Assembly: GCF_030697375.1 (NCBI RefSeq)
Contig: NZ_JAUYQD010000034.1
Span: 1-64,000 of the forward strand
Direction: 5' to 3'
Length of the DNA stretch: 64,000 nt
DNA from: Rhodoferax sp.
GTDB taxonomy: Bacteria; Pseudomonadota; Gammaproteobacteria; Burkholderiales; Burkholderiaceae_C
Shown here: positions 26,054-33,949 of the stretch, piece after piece
Numbering within the stretch: position 1 is the stretch's first letter
How the letters are laid out: each line of letters opens with the position of its first letter
Program-made: the position numbers and the translations under genes
The notes under the pieces: model-generated
The model's input: only the letters and a program-made list of their open reading frames with translations
Database searches by the model: none
What the model was told of the DNA's origin: nothing

Positions 26054-26410
26054 ATGCTGACCCGAATGCAATACGACATCTTGCAGGCCAGCGGGCGCAG
26101 TGTTGCCGCGCTGCTGGCAGAGATGCAGAACGAGGATGAGCTGTTTTCCAGCGCCAACACGCTGCTGCGCGTAGAGGCCTTCCTGCTGGTGATCGCGCAG
26201 ACCCTGGTGCACCTGCCCGCGCCCCTGCGCCAGCGGCTGGTGGAAGTTGACTGGCACGGATGGGAGTGTTTACAGCAACTGTTGGAGCAGGATGCCCAGC
26301 CACGGCGTGCAGAGGTCTGGTACGGCACCCAAGCCCTGGTGCCTGCCACGCTGGAACTCATTGCGAAACTGCGCCGGCAGGAGCCGATGTGGTTTGAAAT
26401 CGGCTATTGA
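26054..26410 (+). CDS. small unknown protein after nifK (3)
   Basis: The 118-residue, probably all-helical protein starts 11 bp after the previous stop. Leu- and Glu-rich helices (LLAEMQNEDELFSSANTLLRVEAFLLVIAQTLV) and several tryptophans are visible, with no metal motif. Function unknown. It is the last full gene of the nifHDK group. Confidence 0.6.
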   Translation: MLTRMQYDILQASGRSVAALLAEMQNEDELFSSANTLLRVEAFLLVIAQTLVHLPAPLRQRLVEVDWHGWECLQQLLEQDAQPRRAEVWYGTQALVPATLELIAKLRRQEPMWFEIGY

Positions 26411-26422
26411 CCAAGGAAGCCC

Positions 26423-26494
26423 ATGACATCCGTAGAAGAATTCGACTATTCACTGCTGCATCTGAGCGGCCAGGCGCTGCCATCGGCGGGCTAA
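26423..26494 (+). pseudogene. 23-codon stub after the nifK group
   Basis: An ATG with AAGGAAG in front begins MTSVEEFDYSLLHLSGQALP, in good style for a gene start, but stops after 23 codons. About 40 bp later lies a copy of the dispersed AGCTAT repeat. It looks like the 5' end of a gene cut off by deletion; a real short peptide cannot be ruled out. Confidence 0.35.
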
Positions 26495-26535
26495 GCTGCA
26501 TCGCGGCTCGTCAGCCGAAGCTGGGGCCATTTTTT

Positions 26536-26600
26536 TAAGCAAAATCGGCCTGTAGCCCCCGTAGAATGTGCGTAAGCAGCTATTAATTTAATAGCAAAAG
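26536..26600 (+). repeat. dispersed AGCTAT repeat, copy 3
   Basis: The most complete copy: TAAGCAAAATCGGCCTGTAG, CCCCCGTAGAATGTGCGTAA, then GCAGCTATTAATTTAATAGC with a perfect GCTATTAA/TTAATAGC stem, ending AAAAG. Confidence 0.8.
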
Positions 26601-26633
26601 ATTTCTGGATATGGGGCTGCTTTATGATGCGCC

Positions 26634-26909
26634 ATGTTCAAAATTTACTGGACCGGCCCCCATAACGAAGCCTGCTCGCAAAACGAAGACCTTCTCACCA
26701 AGGCGCTGGAAGTGGTCAAAGCGAAGCGCGACGCGGGATATTCGTTTGTCACCATGGTCGCAGAGGACCCGCGCCAGGTTGGGAAACCGGGCGTGGATGC
26801 CGTTGTGGATGGAAAAACACCGGACGGCCATGACTATGACTGGTCAAAAGCCGATCGCGCCGGAAAGCCTCGCAAACACGACAAGGTTGTTGTCATCAAG
26901 GACCATTGA
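26634..26909 (+). CDS. small hypothetical protein
   Basis: The 91-residue protein begins MFKIYWTGPHNEACSQNEDLL and is highly charged, with a lysine-rich tail (AGKPRKHDKVVVIKDH). No family recognised. It lies outside the nif operon, just after a dispersed repeat and before an ankyrin protein, in an accessory stretch between nifK and nifE. Confidence 0.5.
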   Translation: MFKIYWTGPHNEACSQNEDLLTKALEVVKAKRDAGYSFVTMVAEDPRQVGKPGVDAVVDGKTPDGHDYDWSKADRAGKPRKHDKVVVIKDH

Positions 26910-27019
26910 TTGCCCGACGGCAAAGCTGGGCATGAACCAGCCAGGCCGGGTTGGCCGTGTGAGAGACTGCAGAGTACGGCAAATCCTGCCGCCACACGAA
27001 CCATGGCCCCACAGACCCG

Positions 27020-27469
27020 ATGAACGATTGGAAACTTCAGCAAATGATCAAGGCTTGCGGCTGGCCCCTGGCCCCGGAGCTTCTCGCCAGTGGCGCCAAC
27101 TTCAATGCCCGGCTGGAGGGTGGACTGGTGCCGCTGCACTGGGCCTGCGCGCAGGGCAAGGCCGGGTTGGTCAAGCACATGGCGCAGCACGGGGCGAATG
27201 TGCAGGACGCCGACGACGACGGCCAAACGCCGCTCACCATGGCGCTGAATTCGGGGAGCTTTCAGGTGGTGATGCTGGTGATCGACCAGCTCAAGGCGCT
27301 CGCAGCGCCGCCTCCAGACGATGCACTGCGCAAGCGCCTCACCGAAAGTTTCAGCAAGAGCCATACGGACGCCAGAAACCGCCTGGTGCAGACGCTGAAG
27401 GACTGGGACCGCATCGCCAAGAAAGTGGGCACGGCCCCAGCGGAGCGTGACCCAAACAAGGACCAATAA
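27020..27469 (+). CDS. ankyrin repeat protein
   Basis: The 149-residue protein has about two ankyrin repeats: a first one around residues 20-50 (GANFNARLEGGLVPLHWACAQGKAGLV) and a second around 53-86 (GANVQDADDDGQTPLTMALNSGSF). The rest is helical and charged. Ankyrin repeats mediate protein contacts; no enzymatic domain is attached. It converges on the map gene with a 3-bp gap between stops. Confidence 0.72.
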   Translation: MNDWKLQQMIKACGWPLAPELLASGANFNARLEGGLVPLHWACAQGKAGLVKHMAQHGANVQDADDDGQTPLTMALNSGSFQVVMLVIDQLKALAAPPPDDALRKRLTESFSKSHTDARNRLVQTLKDWDRIAKKVGTAPAERDPNKDQ

Positions 27470-27472
27470 GTG

Positions 27473-28264
27473 TCAAACCGGCGCGTAAGCCCCTGTGCCT
27501 CCGGGCCAAGCGGTCAGCACCTCATACCCTGAAGGCGTTACCGCCACCATGTGTTCAAACTGGGCGGACAAAGACCGGTCCTTGGTCACCACGGTCCACC
27601 CGTCGGCCAGTTGTTTGGTTTCGCGTTTGCCGGCGTTGAGCATCGGCTCGATGGTGAAGACCATGCCAGCCTCCAGCGTGAGCCCTTGCCCGCGCTGCCC
27701 AAAGTGCAGCACTTGTGGTTCATCGTGGTAGATCTTTCCAATGCCGTGCCCGCAGTATTCACGCACCACGCTGAAATGCTCCCTGTGCGCGACCGACTGG
27801 ATGGCATGGCCAACATCGCCCAGAGTGGCTCCCGGCTTGACCTGCTGGATGCCGGCCCGCAATGCTTCGTAGGTCGTCTCCACCAGGCGCCGGGCCAGCA
27901 CGCTGGGGGCTCCAACGAAGAACATGCGACTGGTGTCACCAAACCAGCCATCTTTGACGACGGCTACATCGATGTTGAGGATGTCGCCCTTCTTCAGAAT
28001 TTTGTCGGGCGAGGGGATGCCGTGGCACACCACCTGGTTGACGGAGGTGAGGATGGTTTTGGGATAGCCGTGGTAGCCCAAGTTGGCGGGAATGGCGCCC
28101 TGGACATGCACGATGTGGTCGTGGCAGATGCGGTCCAGCGTCTCCGTGCTCACCCCCGGCACCACGTGTGCCTCAACCATGCTGAGAACCTCTGCGGCAA
28201 GCCTGGCGGCCCGCCGCGCCATCTCAAGGTCCCCGGCGCAATGGATGGGAACGTCGTGCGCCAT
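27473..28264 (-). CDS. map: type I methionine aminopeptidase
   Basis: The 263-residue metalloprotease removes N-terminal methionine. Metal ligands typical of MAP appear in NIDVAVVKDGWFGDTSRMF (two Asp), REYCGHGIG (His), FTIEPML (Glu) and SAQFEHM (Glu). It overlaps the upstream ParD-like gene by one base (ATGA). This is likely an accessory paralogue and not the housekeeping map, because it is paired with a small antitoxin-like regulator and sits inside a nif region. Confidence 0.88.
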   Translation of the reverse strand: MAHDVPIHCAGDLEMARRAARLAAEVLSMVEAHVVPGVSTETLDRICHDHIVHVQGAIPANLGYHGYPKTILTSVNQVVCHGIPSPDKILKKGDILNIDVAVVKDGWFGDTSRMFFVGAPSVLARRLVETTYEALRAGIQQVKPGATLGDVGHAIQSVAHREHFSVVREYCGHGIGKIYHDEPQVLHFGQRGQGLTLEAGMVFTIEPMLNAGKRETKQLADGWTVVTKDRSLSAQFEHMVAVTPSGYEVLTAWPGGTGAYAPV

Positions 28265-28518
28265 CAGTGTTTTTCAGCCGGGGCCGTGCCGGGCTTGCCA
28301 AGCTGGCCCGAGGCAGCCATGCCGATGTCCAGCCCCCCCGCGAGTTCAGCCCGTATCAACAGTTGGCAGATTTCCCGGTAGTCCAACTCCGGGTGCATCT
28401 CGGTCAGCATGCCGACCCGCATCCAGTGCTCTGCCTGCGCATTGATAGACCGGCTAAGGGCTGTGCCCGCCACCCGCAGGTTCTCGTGCATCAGGTCCGA
28501 AATTTTGACAATACCCAT
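28264..28518 (-). CDS. ParD-like antitoxin family protein
   Basis: The 84-residue protein begins MGIVKISDLMHENLRVAGTALSRSINAQAEHW, the pattern of the ParD-like (DUF3423) family, a ribbon-helix-helix DNA-binding protein. It is translationally coupled to the following methionine aminopeptidase. A 37-bp near-perfect palindrome lies 10 bp upstream of its start and is the probable operator for autoregulation. No ParE toxin is present; whether map acts as the partner is unknown. Confidence 0.75.
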   Translation of the reverse strand: MGIVKISDLMHENLRVAGTALSRSINAQAEHWMRVGMLTEMHPELDYREICQLLIRAELAGGLDIGMAASGQLGKPGTAPAEKH

Positions 28519-28528
28519 TCGCGATCTC

Positions 28529-28565
28529 CATATGAAACATATACGAATTGTATACGTTTCATATG
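28529..28565. promoter_or_regulatory. 37-bp palindromic operator of the ParD-like/map operon
   Basis: Arms CATATGAAACATATAC and GTATACGTTTCATATG pair at 15 of 16 positions around a 5-bp centre GAATT. Nested ATAC/GTAT symmetry suggests two adjacent ribbon-helix-helix dimers. It overlaps where the leftward promoter should be. Confidence 0.75.
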
Positions 28566-28665
28566 GCATGTGTTGTCCGTATCGATGAAATCGATGGGCC
28601 CCTAAAGACTGCTCTGGGCCGGGATCTGCCCAATGCGTACACGTTTGGGCCTGTCGCAAACCACT

Positions 28666-28681
28666 TGTCGCAATTCCTACA
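28666..28681 (+). promoter_or_regulatory. NifA upstream activator site of nifE
   Basis: TGTCGCAATTCCTACA fits TGT-N10-ACA exactly and is 71 bp upstream of the GG of the nifE sigma-54 promoter. Confidence 0.75.
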
Positions 28682-28751
28682 AACCGGCTAAACCGACACA
28701 TCGCTTGCGGCCATATCCCGCCAAAACCACGCTTTGACACCCATTTCCCCC

Positions 28752-28767
28752 TGGCACCCAAATTGCA
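28752..28767 (+). promoter_or_regulatory. sigma-54 promoter of the nifENX operon
   Basis: TGGCACCCAAATTGCA is a full consensus -24/-12 element (TGGCAC-N5-TTGCA, GG-N10-GC). The nifE ATG follows 35 bp downstream. Confidence 0.88.
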
Positions 28768-28801
28768 ATGAGAGGACACCCCACCCTGTCAGGAGTCTTC
28801 C

Positions 28802-30292
28802 ATGTCTGTGTTGCTCAAGGCCAAAATTGCCGAAGTGTTCGAGGAGCCTGGCTGCGACATCAACCAGGGCAAGAGTGAGAAAGAGCGCAAGAAGGGTTGC
28901 ACCAAACAGCTGAACCCGGGCGCGGCCGCAGGCGGCTGTGCGTTTGACGGGGCCAAGATCGCGCTGCAGCCCATTGCCGACGTGGCGCACCTGGTGCACG
29001 GGCCGATTGCCTGCGAGGGCAACTCGTGGGACAACCGGCACAGTGCCTCGTCGCACTCGCAGATCTACCGCACCGGCTTCACCACCGACATCAATGAGCT
29101 GGATGTGATCTACGGCGGCGAGAAGCGCCTGTTCAAATCCATCCGCGAGATCATTGACAAGTACGACCCGCCCGCCGTCTTTGTCTACCAGACCTGCGTG
29201 ACCGCGCTGGTGGGTGACGACATTGAGGCCGTGTGCCAGCGCGCCACCGAGAAGTTTGGCAAGCCCATCATCCCCGTCAATGCGCCGGGTTTTGCCGGTC
29301 CCAAGAACCTGGGTAACAAGCTGGGTGCCGAGGCGTTGCTGGACTATGTGATCGGCACGCGCGAGCCCGAGTTCACCACGCCGTATGACATTAACATCAT
29401 TGGCGAATACAACCTGGTCGGCGAGCTGTGGCAGGTCAAGCCGCTGCTGGACGCCTTGGGCATTCGCGTGCTGTCCTGCATCTCGGGCGACGGGCGCTAC
29501 AACGAAGTAGCCACCGCGCACCGCGCCAAGGTGAACATGATGGTGTGCTCCAAGTCGATGATCAACATCGCGACAAAGATGGAGCAGCGCTGGGGCATTC
29601 CGTACTTTGAAGGCTCGTTCTACGGCATTGGCGACATGAGCGACACACTGCGCCAGATTGCCAAGTTGCTGGTGCAGACCGGCGCACCGGCCGACCTGTT
29701 GGAGCGCACCGAGCGTCTGATTGAGGTGGAAGAGGCGCGTGCCTGGAAGCGCATTGCGCACTACAAGCAGCGGCTCACTGGCAAGCGCGTGTTGCTGATC
29801 ACTGGCGGTGTCAAGTCGTGGTCGGTGGTGGCGGCGCTGCAGGAGGGCGGCATGGAGATCGTGGGCACCAGCGTCAAGAAGTCCACCAAGGAAGACAAGG
29901 AAAAGATCAAGGAGATCATGGGCGAAGGCGCCGACGCCCACATGATTGACGACATGACGCCGCGCGAGATGTATGCCATGTTGCGCGATGCGCGGGCCGA
30001 CATCATGCTGTCGGGCGGGCGCTCGCAGTTTGTGGCGCTGAAGGCGCGCATGCCCTGGCTGGACATCAACCAGGAGCGCCACCACCCCTACGGCGGTTAT
30101 GAAGGCATGGTGGAACTGGTGGCCGAGATCGACCGTGCCATCTTCAACCCGGTGTGGCAGCAGGTGCGCATACCGGCGCCCTGGGGTGATGACGGCGAGA
30201 CGCTGGAAGCCCCATCGAGTCCCGTTCACGCCCAATTGACGGGTGTTGCGGCCAAGGCCATGGAGCTGCAGCCCGAAGAAGTTCCGGGCTGA
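28802..30292 (+). CDS. nifE: FeMo-cofactor scaffold alpha subunit NifE
   Basis: The 496-residue NifD paralogue forms the NifEN scaffold on which NifB-co matures. It has GGCAFDGAKIALQPI (Cys46), GPIACEGNSWDNRHS and TCVTALVGDDIEAVC, the cysteines holding its P-cluster-like cluster, and VLSCISGDGRYNEV matching the cofactor-binding cysteine region. An extended C-terminal tail (about 35 residues) follows the last conserved part. Start has AGGAG 8 nt upstream. Confidence 0.96.
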   Translation: MSVLLKAKIAEVFEEPGCDINQGKSEKERKKGCTKQLNPGAAAGGCAFDGAKIALQPIADVAHLVHGPIACEGNSWDNRHSASSHSQIYRTGFTTDINELDVIYGGEKRLFKSIREIIDKYDPPAVFVYQTCVTALVGDDIEAVCQRATEKFGKPIIPVNAPGFAGPKNLGNKLGAEALLDYVIGTREPEFTTPYDINIIGEYNLVGELWQVKPLLDALGIRVLSCISGDGRYNEVATAHRAKVNMMVCSKSMINIATKMEQRWGIPYFEGSFYGIGDMSDTLRQIAKLLVQTGAPADLLERTERLIEVEEARAWKRIAHYKQRLTGKRVLLITGGVKSWSVVAALQEGGMEIVGTSVKKSTKEDKEKIKEIMGEGADAHMIDDMTPREMYAMLRDARADIMLSGGRSQFVALKARMPWLDINQERHHPYGGYEGMVELVAEIDRAIFNPVWQQVRIPAPWGDDGETLEAPSSPVHAQLTGVAAKAMELQPEEVPG

Positions 30293-30317
30293 ACACACAC
30301 ATACCGGGAGCAGCACC

Positions 30318-31730
30318 ATGGCCAGCGTCGTCGAATCCAAAAAAGCTTGTTCGGTCAATCCGCTCAAGATGAGCCAGCCGCTGGGGGCGAGTCTGGCCTT
30401 CCTGGGGTTGGACGCCTGCATGCCGGTGATGCATGGCTCGCAGGGCTGCACGTCCTTTGGCCTGGTGCTGCTGGTGCGGCACTTCAAAGAGGCGATTCCA
30501 CTGCAGACCACGGCGATGAACGAGGTGACCTCCATATTGGGCGGCTACGACAACATCGAGGCCGCGCTGCTCAACATCCGCAAACGCGCCGCGCCCAAGA
30601 TCATCGCCATCTGCTCTACGGGTTTGACCGAGACCAAGGGCGACGATGTGGATGGCTACATCGTCACTGTGCGCAAGCGCAAGCCCGAGCTGGCGGACAC
30701 CGAGATCGTGTATGTCTCCACGCCCGACTACGTGGGTGGCTTTGAAGACGGCTACGCACATGCGGTGACGGCCATCGTGCGCACGCTGGTCAAACCGCTG
30801 CCGCTCAAAGCGGACCAGGTCACGCTGCTGCCAGGCAGCCATCTGTCCCCCGCGGACATTGACGAGCTGCGCGAAATCATCGAAGCCTTTGGCCTGACGG
30901 CCATCGTGCTGCCGGACATTTCCGGCTCCTTGGATGGCCACATTCCGCCCGACTGGCGCGGCACCACCCTGGGTGGTACCACGCTGGAGCAGATTCGCGC
31001 CGCTGGGGCTTCGGCCTTCACGATCGCTGTGGGTGAGCAGATGCGCGAAGGCGCACTCGCCTTGCAAGAGATTACCGGCACACCGCTGGAAATTTTTGAA
31101 CGACTAACGGGTTTGGAGTGCAACGACAGACTGCTGCAACGCCTGGCGCACATCTCGGGCCGCCCCGTGCCGCCCAAATACCGGCGCCAACGCAGCCAGC
31201 TGCTGGACGCGATGCTGGACGGCCATTTCTATACCGGTGGCATTAAGGTGGCCATTGCCGCCGAGCCTGATTTGCTGCTGGCCGTGGGCAGCCTGCTGCA
31301 CGACATGGGGGCCGAACTGCGCTGCTGCGTCAGCACCACCAAGTCGGCCGCGCACGCCCTGCTGCCGGCCGAACAGGTGATTCTGGGAGACCTGGAAGAC
31401 CTGGAACGGGGTGCCGCCGATTGCGATGTGCTGATCACGCATTCCCACGGTCGCCAGGCGGCCGAGCGTTTGGGCAAGCCGCTGATGCGCATTGGCTTTC
31501 CGGTGTTTGACCGCATTGGCAACGCGCACCGCTGCCAGGTGGGTTACCGCGGCACCATGGCGCTGATTTTTGAGATTGCCAACACCATGATGGAGCAGAT
31601 CGGGCACCACCATGCCACCGATTGGCCGCTGACGCCGGAAGCCCTGCGCGCGGCGACACACGGTGCACCCGCAGGCGCGCCGGTTTCGCCGAGACCCATC
31701 ACGCCCAGCCTGGCCGAAGCCAGCGCGTGA
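30318..31730 (+). CDS. nifN: FeMo-cofactor scaffold beta subunit NifN
   Basis: The 470-residue NifK paralogue pairs with NifE. Visible family parts are ACSVNPLKMSQPLGASLAFLG (conserved N-terminal Cys), GSQGCTSFGLVLLVRHFKEA and TAMNEVTSILGGYDNIEAAL. I chose the ATG at 30318 (MASVVESKK) after GGGAG; the longer frame overlaps nifE. It ends with a 30-residue Ala/Pro-rich tail. Confidence 0.96.
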   Translation: MASVVESKKACSVNPLKMSQPLGASLAFLGLDACMPVMHGSQGCTSFGLVLLVRHFKEAIPLQTTAMNEVTSILGGYDNIEAALLNIRKRAAPKIIAICSTGLTETKGDDVDGYIVTVRKRKPELADTEIVYVSTPDYVGGFEDGYAHAVTAIVRTLVKPLPLKADQVTLLPGSHLSPADIDELREIIEAFGLTAIVLPDISGSLDGHIPPDWRGTTLGGTTLEQIRAAGASAFTIAVGEQMREGALALQEITGTPLEIFERLTGLECNDRLLQRLAHISGRPVPPKYRRQRSQLLDAMLDGHFYTGGIKVAIAAEPDLLLAVGSLLHDMGAELRCCVSTTKSAAHALLPAEQVILGDLEDLERGAADCDVLITHSHGRQAAERLGKPLMRIGFPVFDRIGNAHRCQVGYRGTMALIFEIANTMMEQIGHHHATDWPLTPEALRAATHGAPAGAPVSPRPITPSLAEASA

Positions 31731-31769
31731 ACACCATCCATCCGACCGACCAACCAAGGAGAGAGTGAA

Positions 31770-32180
31770 ATGAAAATCGCCTTCGCAACACAGGACAAGG
31801 AGCGCGTGGACGCGCACTTCGGCTGGGCCAAGAGCATCGTCGTCTACGAGGTATCGCCCCAGGGACACCATTTTGTCGAGAGCTTTGACTTTGGCGACAA
31901 GCTGGAGGAAGACGGCGATGAAGACAAGCTGGCCCCCAAGCTCGAAGCGATCAAGGACTGCGCCATCGTCTACGTGGCCGCCATCGGTGGCTCGGGCGCG
32001 GCGCGCGTGGTGGCGATGAAGATCCACCCGATCAAGGTGCCCCAGCCCGAGTCCATTGCCGAGATTCTGGACAAGCTGCAGGTCGTGCTCCAGGGCACGC
32101 CACCCCCCTGGCTGCGCAAGGCGCTGGCCAAGGACGGCGCCTACACCCCCAACTTTGAAGAAGACGAGGTCACCCCATGA
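31770..32180 (+). CDS. nifX: NifX, FeMo-cofactor precursor carrier
   Basis: The 136-residue protein has the NifX/NafY fold start [21 protein letters not shown]. NifX binds NifB-co and the VK cluster and passes them between NifB, NifEN and storage. Strong ribosome site AAGGAGAGAG. It overlaps the DUF269 gene by ATGA, the usual nifX neighbour. Confidence 0.93.
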   Translation: MKIAFATQDKERVDAHFGWAKSIVVYEVSPQGHHFVESFDFGDKLEEDGDEDKLAPKLEAIKDCAIVYVAAIGGSGAARVVAMKIHPIKVPQPESIAEILDKLQVVLQGTPPPWLRKALAKDGAYTPNFEEDEVTP

Positions 32181-32686
32181 CGGAACAAGCAACCCTGGAC
32201 ATAAACGTATCTGACGAAGCAGTGGATTCCGCCAGCGACGAGGCCCATCTCGCCACGCCCTTTGTGCAGCAGCTCATCAAGCAGCTGCGCGCGCAAGACA
32301 TGAATGGCACCTGGGACAACAAGAGCGATCTGCAACTGCTCAAGCCCTACATCCACACCGCAGAAGAGCGCCGCGCCTTGCCCATCCTGGGCGACCCGGA
32401 CCCCGAGACGCTGTGGCACCTGGAAATTTTCTACAACGCCATTGCCGTGGCCGTGGAGCGTGAGACCGGTCAGATGGTGTCGCCGATGATGAAGATGAGC
32501 CACGAGGGCTTTGGCCGCATGGTGCTGATTGCCGGGCGCCTGGTGGTGGTCAACAAGCAGTTGCGTGATGTGCACCGCTTTGGCTTCCCCTCCCTGGCCA
32601 AGCTGGCTGCGGCCGGCGGCAAGTTCTTCGATGAAGCGGTCACGATGATCAAAACCTACCCCGCCGTGGCGCAATACGGAGCCTGA
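32177..32686 (+). CDS. NifX-associated protein (DUF269)
   Basis: The 169-residue protein belongs to the NifX-associated DUF269 family: [23 protein letters not shown] and [22 protein letters not shown] are typical. Its role is unknown, but it nearly always follows nifX. The start overlaps the nifX stop. Confidence 0.88.
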   Translation: MTEQATLDINVSDEAVDSASDEAHLATPFVQQLIKQLRAQDMNGTWDNKSDLQLLKPYIHTAEERRALPILGDPDPETLWHLEIFYNAIAVAVERETGQMVSPMMKMSHEGFGRMVLIAGRLVVVNKQLRDVHRFGFPSLAKLAAAGGKFFDEAVTMIKTYPAVAQYGA

Positions 32687-32688
32687 GC

Positions 32689-32886
32689 ATGAGTACCGAT
32701 GCCGAAGAACTGAAAGCACGCCTGAAGAAGCTCAATGCGCGCGCCACCCAGGCGAAGATGGATTTGCATGATCTGTCGGAGGATCTGCCCACCAACTGGG
32801 AAAAAATTCCCGAGGTAGCCCAGCGCTGCCACGAAGCCCACGCCATGTTGATGGATGCGCGCAAAGCCGTAGCGGCGGCAACCTGA
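32689..32886 (+). CDS. CCE_0567-type small protein (DUF683)
   Basis: The 65-residue coiled-coil helical protein (LKARLKKLNARATQAKMDLHDLSEDLPTNW) fits the nif-linked DUF683/CCE_0567 family, a helical bundle thought to bind metal. It starts 2 bp after the DUF269 gene and precedes fdxB, the normal order. Confidence 0.82.
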   Translation: MSTDAEELKARLKKLNARATQAKMDLHDLSEDLPTNWEKIPEVAQRCHEAHAMLMDARKAVAAAT

Positions 32887-32895
32887 AAGTCTTTC

Positions 32896-33201
32896 ATGAG
32901 TACTACCTTTAGCGTCACGCTGCCCAGCGGTGCCACCTGGACACCCACTTTTGTTTCTAACCTCGACGACCAAAAATGCATAGGTTGCGGCCGCTGCTTC
33001 AAGGTTTGCCCGCGCGGCGTGCTGGAACTTGTCGGCCTGACCGAGGATGGTGCGCGCGTTCCCGTGGATCTGGATGATGACGACGAGGAATACGAAAAAA
33101 AGGTCATGACCATTGCGCACCAGGAATTGTGCATTGGCTGCACCGCCTGCTCGAAAATCTGTCCAAAAAAGTGCTACACGCACGCAGCCTCCGCACTCTG
33201 A
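32896..33201 (+). CDS. fdxB: nif-specific ferredoxin III (FdxB)
   Basis: The 101-residue ferredoxin has Cys28-x2-Cys31-x2-Cys34-x3-Cys38 and a second CIGCTACSKICPKKC motif, so two [4Fe-4S] clusters, separated by an acidic loop (VPVDLDDDDEEYEKK). It is the nif-specific type III ferredoxin and ends the nifENX operon. Confidence 0.9.
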   Translation: MSTTFSVTLPSGATWTPTFVSNLDDQKCIGCGRCFKVCPRGVLELVGLTEDGARVPVDLDDDDEEYEKKVMTIAHQELCIGCTACSKICPKKCYTHAASAL

Positions 33202-33603
33202 CTTTCTCACCCAGCCAACCTTCACTTGAGAACAAAACGGCTACTGATGGTCAATCGCAGCTGACATCGAATGTCGGCTATGAGGCATTGACTTCGTTGA
33301 GGTGAACGACGGGTGATGGCCCCAAAAACACCTGCCAGCGCGTTTTTTCAAAATGCTCAGTTGGTGCCGACACTGGTGGTCAGTTCGCCCGAAATACGCA
33401 TTCGACAGGGGTAGTCAAAATGACGTCGGCCCATACGGGCATGTATCTCGCATCCAAAAAAACCAGTGGGATAATCTAACGAATAGGTTTTTTCACTAAT
33501 TTTGAGAACGATAAGTAAACAATTCTCAGAACTACTGCAACAGTCATTGATTTATCGAATGTGCTTTTTGCATCCATTCTGAGAACCTACAAGGCCAAAT
33601 TTT
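33202..33603. other. gene-free stretch after fdxB
   Basis: No gene is visible in 402 bp. It is AT-richer than its surroundings, especially 33470-33600, and marks the end of the nif region. TGAGAAC occurs at 33227, 33503 and 33580, with an inverse TTCTCA at 33523 forming a TGAGAA/TTCTCA stem with 14-nt loop. No clear intrinsic terminator. Confidence 0.45.
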
Positions 33604-33948
33604 ATGCAAATGGTTCCAGCTTGCCCGCAATGCGGACTTGAAAACACCTACCCGGATGGCGACAACTTTGTGTGCCCGGACTGTGCCCACGAATGGCCCA
33701 TGGCTGCCGGTGGCGATGAGGACAACGGTGATGGCGATGGCATCATCCGCGACTCCAACGGCAATCCGCTGGCCGATGGTGACTCGGTGCTGCTGATCAA
33801 AGACCTGAAGGTCAAGGGTTCTTCCATCGTCCTGAAAAAAGGCACCAAGGTCAAAAGCATTCGGCTGGTGTCCGGCGACCACGAGGTGGACTGCAAGACA
33901 GACAGTGGCAGTTTCATGCTCAAAGCCTGTTTTTTGAAAAAGGCCTGA
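33604..33948 (+). CDS. PhnA/YjdM-like zinc-ribbon protein
   Basis: The 114-residue protein has an N-terminal zinc ribbon (ACPQCGLENTY...FVCPDCAHEW) and a C-terminal SH3-like part (GDSVLLIKDLKVKGSSIVLKKGTKVKSIRLV), the architecture of PhnA/YjdM. Despite the old name it is not a phosphonate-pathway enzyme with proven function. It stops one base before the DAHP synthase start. Confidence 0.85.
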   Translation: MQMVPACPQCGLENTYPDGDNFVCPDCAHEWPMAAGGDEDNGDGDGIIRDSNGNPLADGDSVLLIKDLKVKGSSIVLKKGTKVKSIRLVSGDHEVDCKTDSGSFMLKACFLKKA

Positions 33949-33949
33949 A

